A stretch of 64,000 bases of DNA. Source: Fimousia sp045616445. GTDB taxonomy: Bacteria; Bacillota; Clostridia; Lachnospirales; Lachnospiraceae. The position numbers and the translations under genes are program-made. Positions 1-9,482 of the stretch are shown here, in pieces. Under the pieces are notes generated by a model. The model saw only the letters and a program-made list of their open reading frames with translations, searched no databases and was not told the origin of the DNA. The number at the start of each line of letters is the position of its first letter. Positions within the stretch are counted from its first letter, which is position 1. The stretch covers positions 248,001 to 312,000 of the forward strand of contig JAZLGR010000018.1 in assembly GCA_045616445.1 (NCBI GenBank), written 5' to 3'.

Positions 1-10
1 CCGGGTGGAT

Positions 11-58
11 GCGCACCTCGCGGAGTGGTAGTTAATGCTTCGCATTCCGCTCGGGCGC
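11..58. repeat. Nested palindromic element at the window edge
   Basis: Three stacked stems are visible: GCGC-CC at 11-17 with GGGCGC at 53-58, GCGG at 20-23 with CCGC at 47-50, and AATGC at 34-38 with GCATT at 42-46 around a TTC loop. It sits directly before a terminator. It may be the 3' end of an upstream transcript or a copy of a dispersed palindromic repeat; only one copy is seen in this window. Confidence 0.5.
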
Positions 59-59
59 G

Positions 60-82
60 AAGTGTGCGAAGCACACTTTTTT
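60..82 (+). terminator. Intrinsic terminator of the gene upstream of the window
   Basis: A perfect stem AAGTGTGC / GCACACTT with a GAA loop is followed by a run of T. It closes whatever transcript enters from the left, so miaB starts a new unit. Confidence 0.8.
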
Positions 83-86
83 AATA

Positions 87-115
87 TTGTTATTTCCTTG
101 AAATGTTGTTATAAT
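87..115 (+). promoter_or_regulatory. Promoter for the miaB-mutS-mutL-miaA unit
   Basis: TTGTTA at 87-92 and TATAAT at 110-115 are separated by 17 bases, a good sigma-A type promoter. The start would fall near 122, about 58 bases before the miaB ATG. Confidence 0.65.
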
Positions 116-179
116 TGTTTCTGTATGTCACGATTAAAATGTGCGTATTGTGCGCATATATCAATATAGGAGTTTGAAC

Positions 180-1601
180 ATGATAGATAGAATGCAGTCT
201 TTAGAAAGTGAAAAGCAGTTTGGCTATATGAACCAGATGAAAGCATGGGTGAAAGAGCAGAGTGACAAACTGGGTCGTCCCTTAACCTGTCACATTACCA
301 CCTTTGGCTGTCAGATGAATGCCAAGGATTCTGAAAAACTGCTTGGAATCTTAGAACAGATGGGATATGTGGAAACAGAGGATGAGAATGCAGATTTCGT
401 ACTCTTTAATACATGCACAGTCCGTGAGAATGCCAATCTCAAGCTGTATGGCCATCTGGGACATTTGAAAAAGAAAAAACAGTTAAATCCACACATGATG
501 ATTGCATTGTGCGGCTGTATGATGCAGGAAGCCCATGTGGTGGCTAAGATCAAAGAGAAATATCGATTTGTGGATCTGGTATTTGGAACCCATAACATCT
601 TTAAGCTGGCTGAACTGATGAAGCAGGCAGTGGATTCCAAAGGCATGATTGTGGATATCTGGAAGGATACAGAAGAAATTGTGGAAGATCTCCCAAGTGA
701 GAGAAAGTATTCCTTCAAGTGCGGCGTTAACATCATGTACGGCTGTAATAATTTCTGCAGCTACTGTATCGTTCCTTATGTAAGAGGAAGAGAACGAAGC
801 CGTAATCCGAAGGATATCATCCGTGAAATCGAATCTTTAGTGGCAGACGGGGTTGTGGAAGTGATGCTCCTCGGCCAGAATGTCAATTCCTACGGCAAGA
901 ACTTAGAGGAGCCAATGACATTTGCCCAGCTGTTACGTGAAATTGAAAAAATCGAAGGATTGGAACGAATTCGTTTTATGACACCTCATCCGAAGGATTT
1001 ATCCGATGATCTCATCGATGTCCTTGCAACCTCCACAAAGGTCTGCAATCACATCCATCTGCCAGTACAGTCCGGCAGCACCGAAATCCTGAAGAAGATG
1101 AACCGTCACTATACTAAGGAATCCTATCTTGATCTGGTGGAACGCATTCGCGCCAAGGTGCCAAATGTTGCCTTCACAACGGACATTATCGTTGGCTTCC
1201 CTGGAGAGACAGAAGAAGATTTCTTAGATACCGTTGATGTGGTAAAGAAGGTTGGCTATGACAGCTGCTATACCTTTATTTACTCCAAGAGAACCGGCAC
1301 ACCTGCAGCAGATATGCCTGATCAGGTACCGGAGGATGTGGTAAAAGACCGTTTTAAGCGCCTGCTTAAAGTGGTTGGAGAAGCATCCAATAAGAATGTG
1401 GAAAAATTAGTTGGAAAAACCATGGATGTTCTCGTTGAAACCTTAAACGACCACGACGATACTATGGTAACCGGAAGACTGACCAACAACGTGCTGGTAC
1501 ATTTTGAAGGCACGGAAGCATTGATCGGCAAGATTGTTCCTGTTGTTTTAAAGGAAGCAAAGGGATTCTATTATATTGGTGAAAGAGCACAGGAGGCTTA
1601 A
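180..1601 (+). CDS. miaB: tRNA-2-methylthio-N6-dimethylallyladenosine synthase
   Basis: Radical SAM methylthiotransferase that adds a methylthio group to isopentenyl-A37 of tRNAs, acting after MiaA, whose gene lies in the same cluster. The N-terminal UPF0004 domain has its three cysteines in TTFGCQMN, NTCTVREN and LCGCMMQ; the radical SAM cluster is C189-x3-C193-x2-C196 (YGCNNFCSYC); a TRAM-like RNA-binding tail follows. At 473 residues it is of normal length. The ATG at 180 is chosen because TAGGAG at 167-172 is seven bases upstream; an in-frame GTG at 141 has no such site. First gene of a mismatch repair and tRNA modification cluster. Confidence 0.95.
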   Translation: MIDRMQSLESEKQFGYMNQMKAWVKEQSDKLGRPLTCHITTFGCQMNAKDSEKLLGILEQMGYVETEDENADFVLFNTCTVRENANLKLYGHLGHLKKKKQLNPHMMIALCGCMMQEAHVVAKIKEKYRFVDLVFGTHNIFKLAELMKQAVDSKGMIVDIWKDTEEIVEDLPSERKYSFKCGVNIMYGCNNFCSYCIVPYVRGRERSRNPKDIIREIESLVADGVVEVMLLGQNVNSYGKNLEEPMTFAQLLREIEKIEGLERIRFMTPHPKDLSDDLIDVLATSTKVCNHIHLPVQSGSTEILKKMNRHYTKESYLDLVERIRAKVPNVAFTTDIIVGFPGETEEDFLDTVDVVKKVGYDSCYTFIYSKRTGTPAADMPDQVPEDVVKDRFKRLLKVVGEASNKNVEKLVGKTMDVLVETLNDHDDTMVTGRLTNNVLVHFEGTEALIGKIVPVVLKEAKGFYYIGERAQEA

Positions 1602-1605
1602 ACAC

Positions 1606-4221
1606 ATGGCAAAACTGACTCCGATGATGGAACAGTACATGAAAATTAAAGAAGAGAATCAGGATTGCATCCTGTTTTATCGTCTGGGTGATTTCTACGA
1701 GATGTTTTTTGAGGATGCCCTCATTGCATCCAAAGTCCTTGAGATTACACTGACCGGGAAAAACTGCGGACTTCCAGAGCGTGCACCGATGTGTGGTGTG
1801 CCATTCCATGCCTGCGATGTATACCTGAATAAGCTGGTGGATGCCGGATATAAGGTGGGAATCTGCGAGCAGATGGAGGACCCAAGAACGGTCAAGGGAA
1901 TCGTAAAGCGTGAGGTGATCCGTATCGTAACGCCGGGCACCAACATTTCCACCCAGAATCTGGACGAGACGAAGAATAATTATCTCATGTGCATCTACAG
2001 CGGGGATGGGGAATTCGGAATAGCCTTTGTGGATATCACCACAGGGGATTTTCGCACAACCTCCATCGATGATCTTGGCAAATTAAGGGATGAGATTTTC
2101 AAATTTACTCCGGCGGAGATTATCTGCAACGAAGCATTCTTAATCAGCGGCATGGACTTTGCCTTCCTCCGCGACAAGCTTGGCATTGCAGTTTCCACCG
2201 TACCAAACTACTATTTCGACGATGAAGAGGACATTCGCCTCATTAAACGACAGTTCCATGTGGACCGTTTAGATGGCTTGGGACTTTCGGAAGATCCACT
2301 CCTGGTTGTTGCCACAGGTGCCCTGTTATGCTATCTCAATGAGACCCAAAAGCATTCTCTCGACCATCTGACGAGAATTATGCCCTATGTTACATCCGAT
2401 TACATGCTCATTGACAGCGCAAGCCGAAGAAATTTAGAGCTTTGCGAAACCATGAGGGAAAAACAGAAGAAGGGTTCTCTTCTCTGGGTGCTTGATAAGA
2501 CCAAGACAGCCATGGGAGCACGATTGTTAAGAAGCTATATTGAGCAGCCACTAGTCCGCAAGGAGCAGATCGAAGCTCGATATGATGCCATCTCTGCCCT
2601 CAATCATTCCCTGATGACAAGGGAAGAAATCAGAGAATATTTGAATCCAATCTATGATTTGGAGCGACTGATGACAAGGGTCAGCTATCGAAGTGCCAAT
2701 CCGAGGGATATGGTTGCATTCATGACGTCCCTTTCCTACCTTCCAGCCATCAAAGTCCTGCTGGCAGACTATAAGAAGGGACTTTTAGCGGACATCTACG
2801 AGGAACTGGATACATTGGAAGATATGCGTGATCTGTTGGAAGCAGCCATCAACGATGATCCTCCGATTGCCATCAAGGAGGGTGGAATCATCCGTGATGG
2901 ATATGACGAGACAGTGGATACCCTTCGTAAGGCCAAGACAGAAGGCAAGCAGTGGCTGGCTGATCTTGAAGCCAGAGAGCGGGAAGACACTGGAATTAAG
3001 AATTTACGAATCAAGTACAATAAGGTATTTGGTTATTATTTAGAGGTTACCAAGTCCTATCAGGAGCTGGTGCCAGACCATTATGTGCGCAAGCAGACAT
3101 TAGCAAACGCAGAGCGATATACCACCAAGGAGCTTGATGAGCTTGCAGATACCATCTTAGGGGCTGAGGATAAGCTCTATGCCCTGGAATATGAGATCTA
3201 TGTGGACATTCGTGAGCAATTGGCTGCCCAGATGGAGCGTGTTCAGCACACGGCCAATGCCATTGCCAAATTAGACGTTATGGCTTCCCTGGCATATGTA
3301 GCGGAAAGTAATGGATATGTGCGCCCAACCTTAAATAAGCGTGGTATCATCGATATCAAGGATGGCCGTCATCCTGTGGTAGAGAAGATGATGAGCAATG
3401 ACATGTTCGTCTGCAACGATACATTTCTTGACAATGGCAAGAACCGTATTGCCATCATTACCGGACCGAATATGGCCGGCAAATCCACCTATATGCGACA
3501 AAGTGCCCTCATTGTCTTAATGGCACAGATTGGCTCCTTTGTTCCAGCCAAATCTGCAAGAATCGGTATTGTGGACCGCATCTTTACACGAGTTGGGGCC
3601 TCCGATGATCTTGCTTCCGGCCAGAGTACTTTTATGGTGGAGATGAGCGAGGTTGCTAATATTTTACGCAATGCAACCCGCCAGAGCTTACTTATTTTAG
3701 ACGAGATCGGCCGTGGCACGTCCACATTTGACGGGCTTTCCATCGCCTGGGCCGTTGTTGAATATATTGCAAATACAAAGCAGCTTGGAGCAAAAACACT
3801 ATTTGCCACCCACTACCATGAGCTAACCGAGCTTGAGGATCAGCTTCCGGGTGTGAATAATTACTGTATCGCCGTAAAAGAACAGGGGGACGACATCGTA
3901 TTCCTCCGCAAGATCATCTCTGGCGGTGCAGATAAGAGTTATGGTATTCAGGTTGCCAAGCTTGCCGGCGTTCCAGACATTGTCATCTCCCGTGCCAAGG
4001 AGATTGCCGAAGAGCTGAATAAGAAAGATATGATGGAAAAAGAAAAGAAGATGGAAGGATATGTGGAGAATCCGCAGCAGTTATCCTTCTTTGACCAGAT
4101 CATGCCTGCCGATCAGCCACATCCGGTTGTGCTCGAGCTAAAGGATGTTGATCTTAGTACCATGACACCGATTGAAGCCATGAATTATCTCTTTGAGCTT
4201 CAGGAACGTGCCAAGATGTAG
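1606..4221 (+). CDS. mutS: DNA mismatch repair ATPase MutS
   Basis: Recognises base mismatches and small loops and recruits MutL. The 871-residue protein has the mismatch-contacting F-x-E (GDFYEMF) near residue 35, connector, lever and clamp regions, and a C-terminal ABC-type ATPase with Walker A GPNMAGKST starting at residue 620, then the signature region and Walker B (LLILDEIGRGTSTFDG). Near the C-terminus QQLSFFDQI resembles a beta-clamp binding peptide. The ATG at 1606 has AGGAGG at 1591-1596 and lies four bases after the miaB stop; a GTG in frame at 1576 is not supported. Probably co-transcribed with mutL 11 bases downstream. Confidence 0.97.
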   Translation: MAKLTPMMEQYMKIKEENQDCILFYRLGDFYEMFFEDALIASKVLEITLTGKNCGLPERAPMCGVPFHACDVYLNKLVDAGYKVGICEQMEDPRTVKGIVKREVIRIVTPGTNISTQNLDETKNNYLMCIYSGDGEFGIAFVDITTGDFRTTSIDDLGKLRDEIFKFTPAEIICNEAFLISGMDFAFLRDKLGIAVSTVPNYYFDDEEDIRLIKRQFHVDRLDGLGLSEDPLLVVATGALLCYLNETQKHSLDHLTRIMPYVTSDYMLIDSASRRNLELCETMREKQKKGSLLWVLDKTKTAMGARLLRSYIEQPLVRKEQIEARYDAISALNHSLMTREEIREYLNPIYDLERLMTRVSYRSANPRDMVAFMTSLSYLPAIKVLLADYKKGLLADIYEELDTLEDMRDLLEAAINDDPPIAIKEGGIIRDGYDETVDTLRKAKTEGKQWLADLEAREREDTGIKNLRIKYNKVFGYYLEVTKSYQELVPDHYVRKQTLANAERYTTKELDELADTILGAEDKLYALEYEIYVDIREQLAAQMERVQHTANAIAKLDVMASLAYVAESNGYVRPTLNKRGIIDIKDGRHPVVEKMMSNDMFVCNDTFLDNGKNRIAIITGPNMAGKSTYMRQSALIVLMAQIGSFVPAKSARIGIVDRIFTRVGASDDLASGQSTFMVEMSEVANILRNATRQSLLILDEIGRGTSTFDGLSIAWAVVEYIANTKQLGAKTLFATHYHELTELEDQLPGVNNYCIAVKEQGDDIVFLRKIISGGADKSYGIQVAKLAGVPDIVISRAKEIAEELNKKDMMEKEKKMEGYVENPQQLSFFDQIMPADQPHPVVLELKDVDLSTMTPIEAMNYLFELQERAKM

Positions 4222-4232
4222 GAGTTTAAACT

Positions 4233-6221
4233 ATGGCAGAAATCAGAGTTTTGGATCAGTATACAATTGATAATATTGCAGCCGGTGAAGTGGTGGAACG
4301 TCCATCCTCTGTGGTGAAGGAACTGGTAGAGAATGCCATCGACGCCAAGGCTTCCTCCATTACTGTGGAGATCAAGGAGGGCGGCATCCGCTTTATCCGT
4401 GTGACGGACAATGGTACCGGCATTGACCCGGACCAGATTCCAACAGCTTTTCTGCGTCATGCAACCAGCAAGATTCAGAATGTGGATGATTTGATGCGCA
4501 TATCTTCCCTGGGCTTTCGTGGTGAGGCATTATCTAGCATTGCAGCAGTGGGCAAGGTGGAGCTGATCAGTAAGACAGCTGAGCATCTCTCCGGCATCCG
4601 CTATGAGATCCATGGAGGCAAGGAAATCGCCAATGAAGAAATCGGTGCACCGGAAGGAACCACATTCATTGTAAGAGACCTATTCTACAATGTTCCTGCG
4701 AGACGCAAGTTCTTAAAAACTGCCATGACAGAGGCTTCCTATATCGAAAATCTCATGCGACAGATGGCCATGAGCCATCCGGAAATTGCCTTAAAACTGG
4801 TGCACAACAACCAGAATAAGCTCTCCACACCGGGCAATGGCAATCTGCAGGATGTTATCTATCACATCTATGGCAGAGATATCGCAAGAAATCTGCTTCC
4901 GGTGAAGGCCAATGAAGAACATATCCAGATTGAAGGATATATCGGCAAACCGATCATCTCAAGAGGAAACCGTGCCTACGAGAACTATTTTGTCAATGGC
5001 AGATATATCAAGAGTGCCATCATCAGCCGTGGAATCGAGGATGCCTATAAGACCTTTAATATGCAGCATAAGTATCCATTCACCGCATTGATGATTCAGG
5101 TGCCGATGGAAACACTGGATGTGAATGTCCATCCAACGAAGATGGAAGTACGATTCACCCAGGGAGAAGCATTGTATCGCACGGTATATCAGTATGTGAG
5201 GGAAGCCCTCCTTCAAAAAAGCTTAGTTCCGAAGGTGACGTTAGATACCCAGACTAAAAAGAGAATGGATACCTCTGTGGGGAAAACCCTTGGAAAGAGT
5301 GTGGAAGAGAAGATGAAACCGGCAGAACCGAAAAAAGCAGTGCAGCCGGTAAAACCAGTCAGAGAGATCCGTCAGGTCACACTGGGTGAGGAATCCAAGA
5401 AGGAAATCGATGCCCTGTTGATGCGAAAATCAGCAAAACAGGCACCAGCGAAGGAATCTGTGGCAGAAACACCAGTTGTGGCAGAAACACCAGCAGCAGC
5501 TCCGGTGCCAGTTAAGAAGACTGTCACAAAGGAGATTCCACAGGAAAATCCGAACAAAATGAAGAATGAGATCAAGAAAGAGATCCTGCAGCAGATGACC
5601 TTCCTTGATCAGATTGAAGAACCAGAGGAAAAGAAGGCATGGAAACCGAAGTTTAAGATCATCGGTCAGCTTTTTGCCACCTACTGGCTCATGGAACTCG
5701 AAGATAAATTCTATATTATGGACCAGCATGCGGCCCATGAAAAAGTAAATTATGAGGAGCTGATGGAGAAGCTTTCCAAAAAAGAAATTTACAGCCAGCA
5801 GCTTGCACCGCCGATGATCCTCTCTCTTAATATGAAAGAGGTGGAAGTGATCAGACAGTACCAGGATGCATTTGCCAGTCTGGGATTTGTGATCGAAGAA
5901 TTTGGCGGAAAGGAATACTGTATCCGCGCTGTTCCGGCAAACCTTTACGGACTTCGCGAGAGAGAAGTATTCATTGAATTATTAGATTCTGTTCTGGAAG
6001 AAGGAATCATGACAGATATGGATATTATTACAGACAAAATCGCTTCCATGGCATGTAAAGCAGCCATCAAGGGCAATCAGAAGGTGAGCCTTCCTGAAGT
6101 CACTCATCTGCTGGAGCGTTTGATGCAGTGTGAGAATCCATATACCTGTCCACATGGGCGTCCAACCATGATTTCCATGACCAAGACAGAGATAGAGAAG
6201 AAATTTAAGAGAATTGTGTAG
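4233..6221 (+). CDS. mutL: DNA mismatch repair protein MutL, endonuclease type
   Basis: GHKL ATPase that acts after MutS. N-terminal motifs ELVENAIDAK, DNGTGI and GFRGEALSSIAAV are intact. The C-terminal domain carries the metal-dependent nicking motifs: DQHAAHEKVNYE starting at D497, ACKAAIKGN, and CPHGRPT near the end. This is the form found in bacteria without MutH. Between the two domains (about residues 340-475) is a low-complexity linker rich in K, E, P and A, and QMTFLDQI before the C-terminal domain looks like a clamp-binding peptide. 662 residues, usual length. Confidence 0.97.
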   Translation: MAEIRVLDQYTIDNIAAGEVVERPSSVVKELVENAIDAKASSITVEIKEGGIRFIRVTDNGTGIDPDQIPTAFLRHATSKIQNVDDLMRISSLGFRGEALSSIAAVGKVELISKTAEHLSGIRYEIHGGKEIANEEIGAPEGTTFIVRDLFYNVPARRKFLKTAMTEASYIENLMRQMAMSHPEIALKLVHNNQNKLSTPGNGNLQDVIYHIYGRDIARNLLPVKANEEHIQIEGYIGKPIISRGNRAYENYFVNGRYIKSAIISRGIEDAYKTFNMQHKYPFTALMIQVPMETLDVNVHPTKMEVRFTQGEALYRTVYQYVREALLQKSLVPKVTLDTQTKKRMDTSVGKTLGKSVEEKMKPAEPKKAVQPVKPVREIRQVTLGEESKKEIDALLMRKSAKQAPAKESVAETPVVAETPAAAPVPVKKTVTKEIPQENPNKMKNEIKKEILQQMTFLDQIEEPEEKKAWKPKFKIIGQLFATYWLMELEDKFYIMDQHAAHEKVNYEELMEKLSKKEIYSQQLAPPMILSLNMKEVEVIRQYQDAFASLGFVIEEFGGKEYCIRAVPANLYGLREREVFIELLDSVLEEGIMTDMDIITDKIASMACKAAIKGNQKVSLPEVTHLLERLMQCENPYTCPHGRPTMISMTKTEIEKKFKRIV

Positions 6222-6237
6222 TGAAGGGAATCAGATC

Positions 6238-7188
6238 ATGAAAAAACCAATGATTATTTTGACCGGTCCTACCGCCGCAGGAAAAACCAGCTTATCCATT
6301 GCCCTTGCAAAGGCAGTCAATGGAGCTGTCATCTCCGCCGATTCCATGCAGGTGTACAAGAAGATGGATATCGGAACTGCTAAGATTATGCCAGAGGAGA
6401 TGGATGGGGTTGATCACTATCTAGTGGATGAGTTAGACCCTGCAGAGGAATTCCATGTGGCACGGTTTCAGTCCATGGCCAAAGAGGCTCTAGAAGCAAT
6501 TTATGCCAAAGGACAGATTCCGATCATTGTAGGGGGAACCGGCTTTTATATCCAGGCACTGCTTTATGATATAGCATTTGAAGATACTAAGAAGGATGAT
6601 AGTTATCGTCTGTCCTTAGAAGCCATTGCAAAGGAGAAGGGTAATCATTATCTCCATGAGATGCTTCGGGAAGTGGATCCAGAGGGTGCGGCAGCCATTC
6701 ATGAGAACAATGTGAAGCGAGTCATCCGTGCGCTGGAATATTATAAAGAGACCGGAGAGAAGATTTCGGTCCATAACGAAAGAGAAAAACAGAAAGAATC
6801 ACCATATAACGCAGCATATTTTGTGCTGACCCACGAAAGACCTGTACTTTACGACCGCATCAATTACCGTGTGGATCTGATGGCGGAACAGGGTCTGGTG
6901 GAAGAAGTGAGAAAACTAAAAGAAGAAGGCTATGACAGAAGCTATGTGTCCATGCAGGGGCTTGGCTACAAGGAAATCTTAAGCTATTTAGACGGCGAGA
7001 TTACGTTGGAGGAAGCCATTTACCTGATCAAAAGGGACACTAGAAGATTCGCCAAGCGACAGATTACATGGTTTGGCAGGGAGAAGGATGTCATCTGGGT
7101 GGAAAAACAGCAGTTTACTGGCGATGAAGCAATTCTTGCCCATATGCTTTCTATTATTGAAGAAAGAGGAATCATTACGACATGTTAA
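6238..7188 (+). CDS. miaA: tRNA dimethylallyltransferase
   Basis: Transfers a dimethylallyl group to A37 of tRNAs reading UNN codons, making the substrate for MiaB. The P-loop GPTAAGKT lies near residues 10-17, followed by the conserved DSMQVYKKMDIGTAK and the GGTGFYIQALL motifs. 316 residues. The ATG at 6238 is preceded by AAGGGA; an upstream in-frame GTG at 6214 lies inside mutL and is not favoured. The gene overlaps the next one by seven bases. Confidence 0.96.
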   Translation: MKKPMIILTGPTAAGKTSLSIALAKAVNGAVISADSMQVYKKMDIGTAKIMPEEMDGVDHYLVDELDPAEEFHVARFQSMAKEALEAIYAKGQIPIIVGGTGFYIQALLYDIAFEDTKKDDSYRLSLEAIAKEKGNHYLHEMLREVDPEGAAAIHENNVKRVIRALEYYKETGEKISVHNEREKQKESPYNAAYFVLTHERPVLYDRINYRVDLMAEQGLVEEVRKLKEEGYDRSYVSMQGLGYKEILSYLDGEITLEEAIYLIKRDTRRFAKRQITWFGREKDVIWVEKQQFTGDEAILAHMLSIIEERGIITTC

Positions 7189-8459
7189 AACAGTATTTTA
7201 AAGAATTGGGCGTTGATGAGGCAGTATTTGATTTCTGTAATGAAATCGAAGATTCCCTGCTCGAACGCTTTAGAGAAATCGATCAAATCACCGAATATAA
7301 TCAGCTGAAGGTCATTACAGCCATGCAGAAGAACCGCTTAAGCGGCTCCCATCTTCAGGGAACCACTGGCTATGGCTACAATGACATGGGAAGAGAAACT
7401 TTAGAAGCAATCTATGCGGACGTATTCCACACCGAGGATGCACTGGTTCGCCCGCAGATTACCTGTGGTACCCACGCACTGGGCATTGCCCTTTCTGCCA
7501 ATGTTCGTCCCGGCGATGAAATCTTCTCTCCTGTTGGAAAGCCGTATGATACTTTAGAGGAAGTCATCGGCATCCGCCCATCTAAGGGATCCCTTGCAGA
7601 ATGGGGGGTTACTTATAATGATGTAGAGTTACTTCCAGATGGCAGCTTTGACTGGGATGGTATCCGTGCAGGCATCAATGAACGCACCAAATTAGTTACC
7701 ATTCAGCGTTCTAAAGGGTATGCAACCCGTCCGACTCTCTCTGTGGAACGAATCGGCGAGCTCATCGCTTTTGTGAAGGAGATCAAACCGGATGTGATCT
7801 GCATGGTAGATAACTGCTACGGTGAATTTACTGAAATCATCGAACCAAGTGATGTGGGAGCAGATATGGTTGTTGGCTCCCTGATCAAAAACCCAGGCGG
7901 CGGACTTGCTCCAATCGGCGGTTATATCGCAGGAACAAAAGCATGCGTGGAAAACTGTGCCTACCGTCTGACCACACCTGGCCTTGGCAAAGAGGTTGGG
8001 GCAACTTTAGGTGTCAACGAAAAGTTCATTCAGGGCTTTTTCCTCGCACCATCTGTTGTAAATGCTGCCTTAAAGGGCGCAATCTTTGCCGCAAATGTGT
8101 ACGAAAAATTAGGCTTTAAGTGCGTTCCGAATGCCACAGAGCCTAGATATGACATCATTCAGGCAGTGGAATTCGGCGATAAAGATAAGATCATTGCTTT
8201 TTGTGAAGGCATTCAGGCAGCTTCTCCAGTTGACTCTTATGTAACACCGGAACCATGGCCAATGCCTGGATATGACAGTGATGTCATCATGGCGGCAGGA
8301 ACATTTGTCTCCGGGGCATCCATTGAACTTTCTGCAGACGCTCCGATCAAGCCACCATATGCGGTTTATTTCCAGGGGGGACTGACTTATTATCATGCAA
8401 AATTAGGAATCATGAAGTCCCTGCAGGCCAATGTGTCCAAGGGTCTGATTACCCTCTAG
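7182..8459 (+). CDS. PLP-dependent lyase of the YnbB / aluminium-resistance family
   Basis: A fold-type I PLP enzyme of the Met_gamma_lyase family (YnbB-like), often annotated as methionine gamma-lyase or aluminium resistance protein; the true substrate is not established. The PLP lysine is probably K236 in SLIKNPGGG, with the cofactor Asp in MVDNCYGEF. The N-terminal QLKVITAMQKNRLSGSHLQGTTGYGYND is typical of the family. 425 residues. It overlaps miaA by seven bases and is followed by about 150 bases with a new promoter, so it ends the first operon. The miaA-ynbB neighbourhood is common in Firmicutes. Confidence 0.85.
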   Translation: MLKQYFKELGVDEAVFDFCNEIEDSLLERFREIDQITEYNQLKVITAMQKNRLSGSHLQGTTGYGYNDMGRETLEAIYADVFHTEDALVRPQITCGTHALGIALSANVRPGDEIFSPVGKPYDTLEEVIGIRPSKGSLAEWGVTYNDVELLPDGSFDWDGIRAGINERTKLVTIQRSKGYATRPTLSVERIGELIAFVKEIKPDVICMVDNCYGEFTEIIEPSDVGADMVVGSLIKNPGGGLAPIGGYIAGTKACVENCAYRLTTPGLGKEVGATLGVNEKFIQGFFLAPSVVNAALKGAIFAANVYEKLGFKCVPNATEPRYDIIQAVEFGDKDKIIAFCEGIQAASPVDSYVTPEPWPMPGYDSDVIMAAGTFVSGASIELSADAPIKPPYAVYFQGGLTYYHAKLGIMKSLQANVSKGLITL

Positions 8460-8530
8460 CATAAGGAATTATTAAGAAAGTTAATGAATTTCGTTTGTAT
8501 ACAACTGGAAATCTGTGTGGTAATATTAAT

Positions 8531-8558
8531 TTGACTACATATGACACTTTCATATGAA
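8531..8558 (+). promoter_or_regulatory. Candidate mreC promoter with an internal inverted repeat
   Basis: TTGACT at 8531-8536 and TATGAA at 8553-8558 are 16 bases apart. A perfect inverted repeat CATATGA (8538-8544) / TCATATG (8550-8556) with a five-base centre fills the spacer and reaches into the -10. This could be an operator for a repressor of the cell-shape operon. The regulator is unknown. Confidence 0.4.
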
Positions 8559-8609
8559 ATTTTAGAGATTTTTAGTTTAGAACGAATATAGATAACCGGA
8601 GGAATGATG

Positions 8610-9479
8610 ATGAATCGTAAGAAAAAGAGAAACCTGAATCCTCAGCACACCTTGGCGATCGTGGTTTTGATCTGCATGCTGCTGCTTGGGGTAACTGCAT
8701 TTGGCGGGCGTAATATCGCCGTTCTTTCTAATATTGCCGGAATTACCATTATACCGATGCAGAAGGGAATCAATTCTGTTGGGAATGGGATTCTTGAATG
8801 GAAAAATGCGAGAAAAGAGAATGAAGAATTACAGAAGAAGAACGAAGAACTGACTGCCCTTGTCGATGCTTTAAAGCAGGAGAATCAGAGTCTTTCCCAG
8901 GATACATATCGTCTAAAGGAATTGGAAGAGCTCTACGAGCTTGATCAGAAGTATTCCGATTATAAGACAACCGGTGCCAATGTCATCAGTAAGGGGGCAG
9001 GAAACTGGTTTGATATCTTCGTAATCGATAAAGGAGCCTCAGATGGCATCTTAAAGGACATGAATGTCATCGCCGGCAATGGACTGGTTGGTATTGTATA
9101 TGAAGTAAGCGATCATTATGCCAAGGTTCGTTCTATTATCAATGATACCAGCATGGTCAGCACCATGGTTGTGGCAAGTCAGGATAACTGTATTGTTAAG
9201 GGCAGTACCGAAACCATGGGCAAAGGATATTTAGAGGTAGTTTACCTCGATAAGGATTCCAAGATTGCAGTTGGAGATGAAGTGGTTACATCCAATATCA
9301 GTTCCAAATTTATGGAAGGAATTACAGTAGGAACAGTAACCAAGGTTAATAAGAGCAAGGATTCCTTAACAAAGACAGCAAGAATTACACCAACTGTGGA
9401 TTTCCAGCACATGAAACAGGTGCTTGTCATCAAACAGGTGAAGGATACCGTCAATATTGATACAACATTAGAGGAATAA
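8610..9479 (+). CDS. mreC: Rod shape-determining protein MreC
   Basis: Bitopic membrane protein of the elongation complex, linking MreB and MreD to the cell-wall synthases. One transmembrane helix near residues 12-35, then a coiled coil (about 60-100, rich in E, K, N and L) and the MreC beta domain (GAGNWFDIFVIDKGASDG onward). 289 residues. Three ATG codons are stacked at 8604, 8607 and 8610; GGAGG at 8598-8602 gives a normal seven-base spacing only to 8610. mreB is not in this window, although mreC and mreD often follow it. Confidence 0.93.
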   Translation: MNRKKKRNLNPQHTLAIVVLICMLLLGVTAFGGRNIAVLSNIAGITIIPMQKGINSVGNGILEWKNARKENEELQKKNEELTALVDALKQENQSLSQDTYRLKELEELYELDQKYSDYKTTGANVISKGAGNWFDIFVIDKGASDGILKDMNVIAGNGLVGIVYEVSDHYAKVRSIINDTSMVSTMVVASQDNCIVKGSTETMGKGYLEVVYLDKDSKIAVGDEVVTSNISSKFMEGITVGTVTKVNKSKDSLTKTARITPTVDFQHMKQVLVIKQVKDTVNIDTTLEE

Positions 9480-9482
9480 GCT

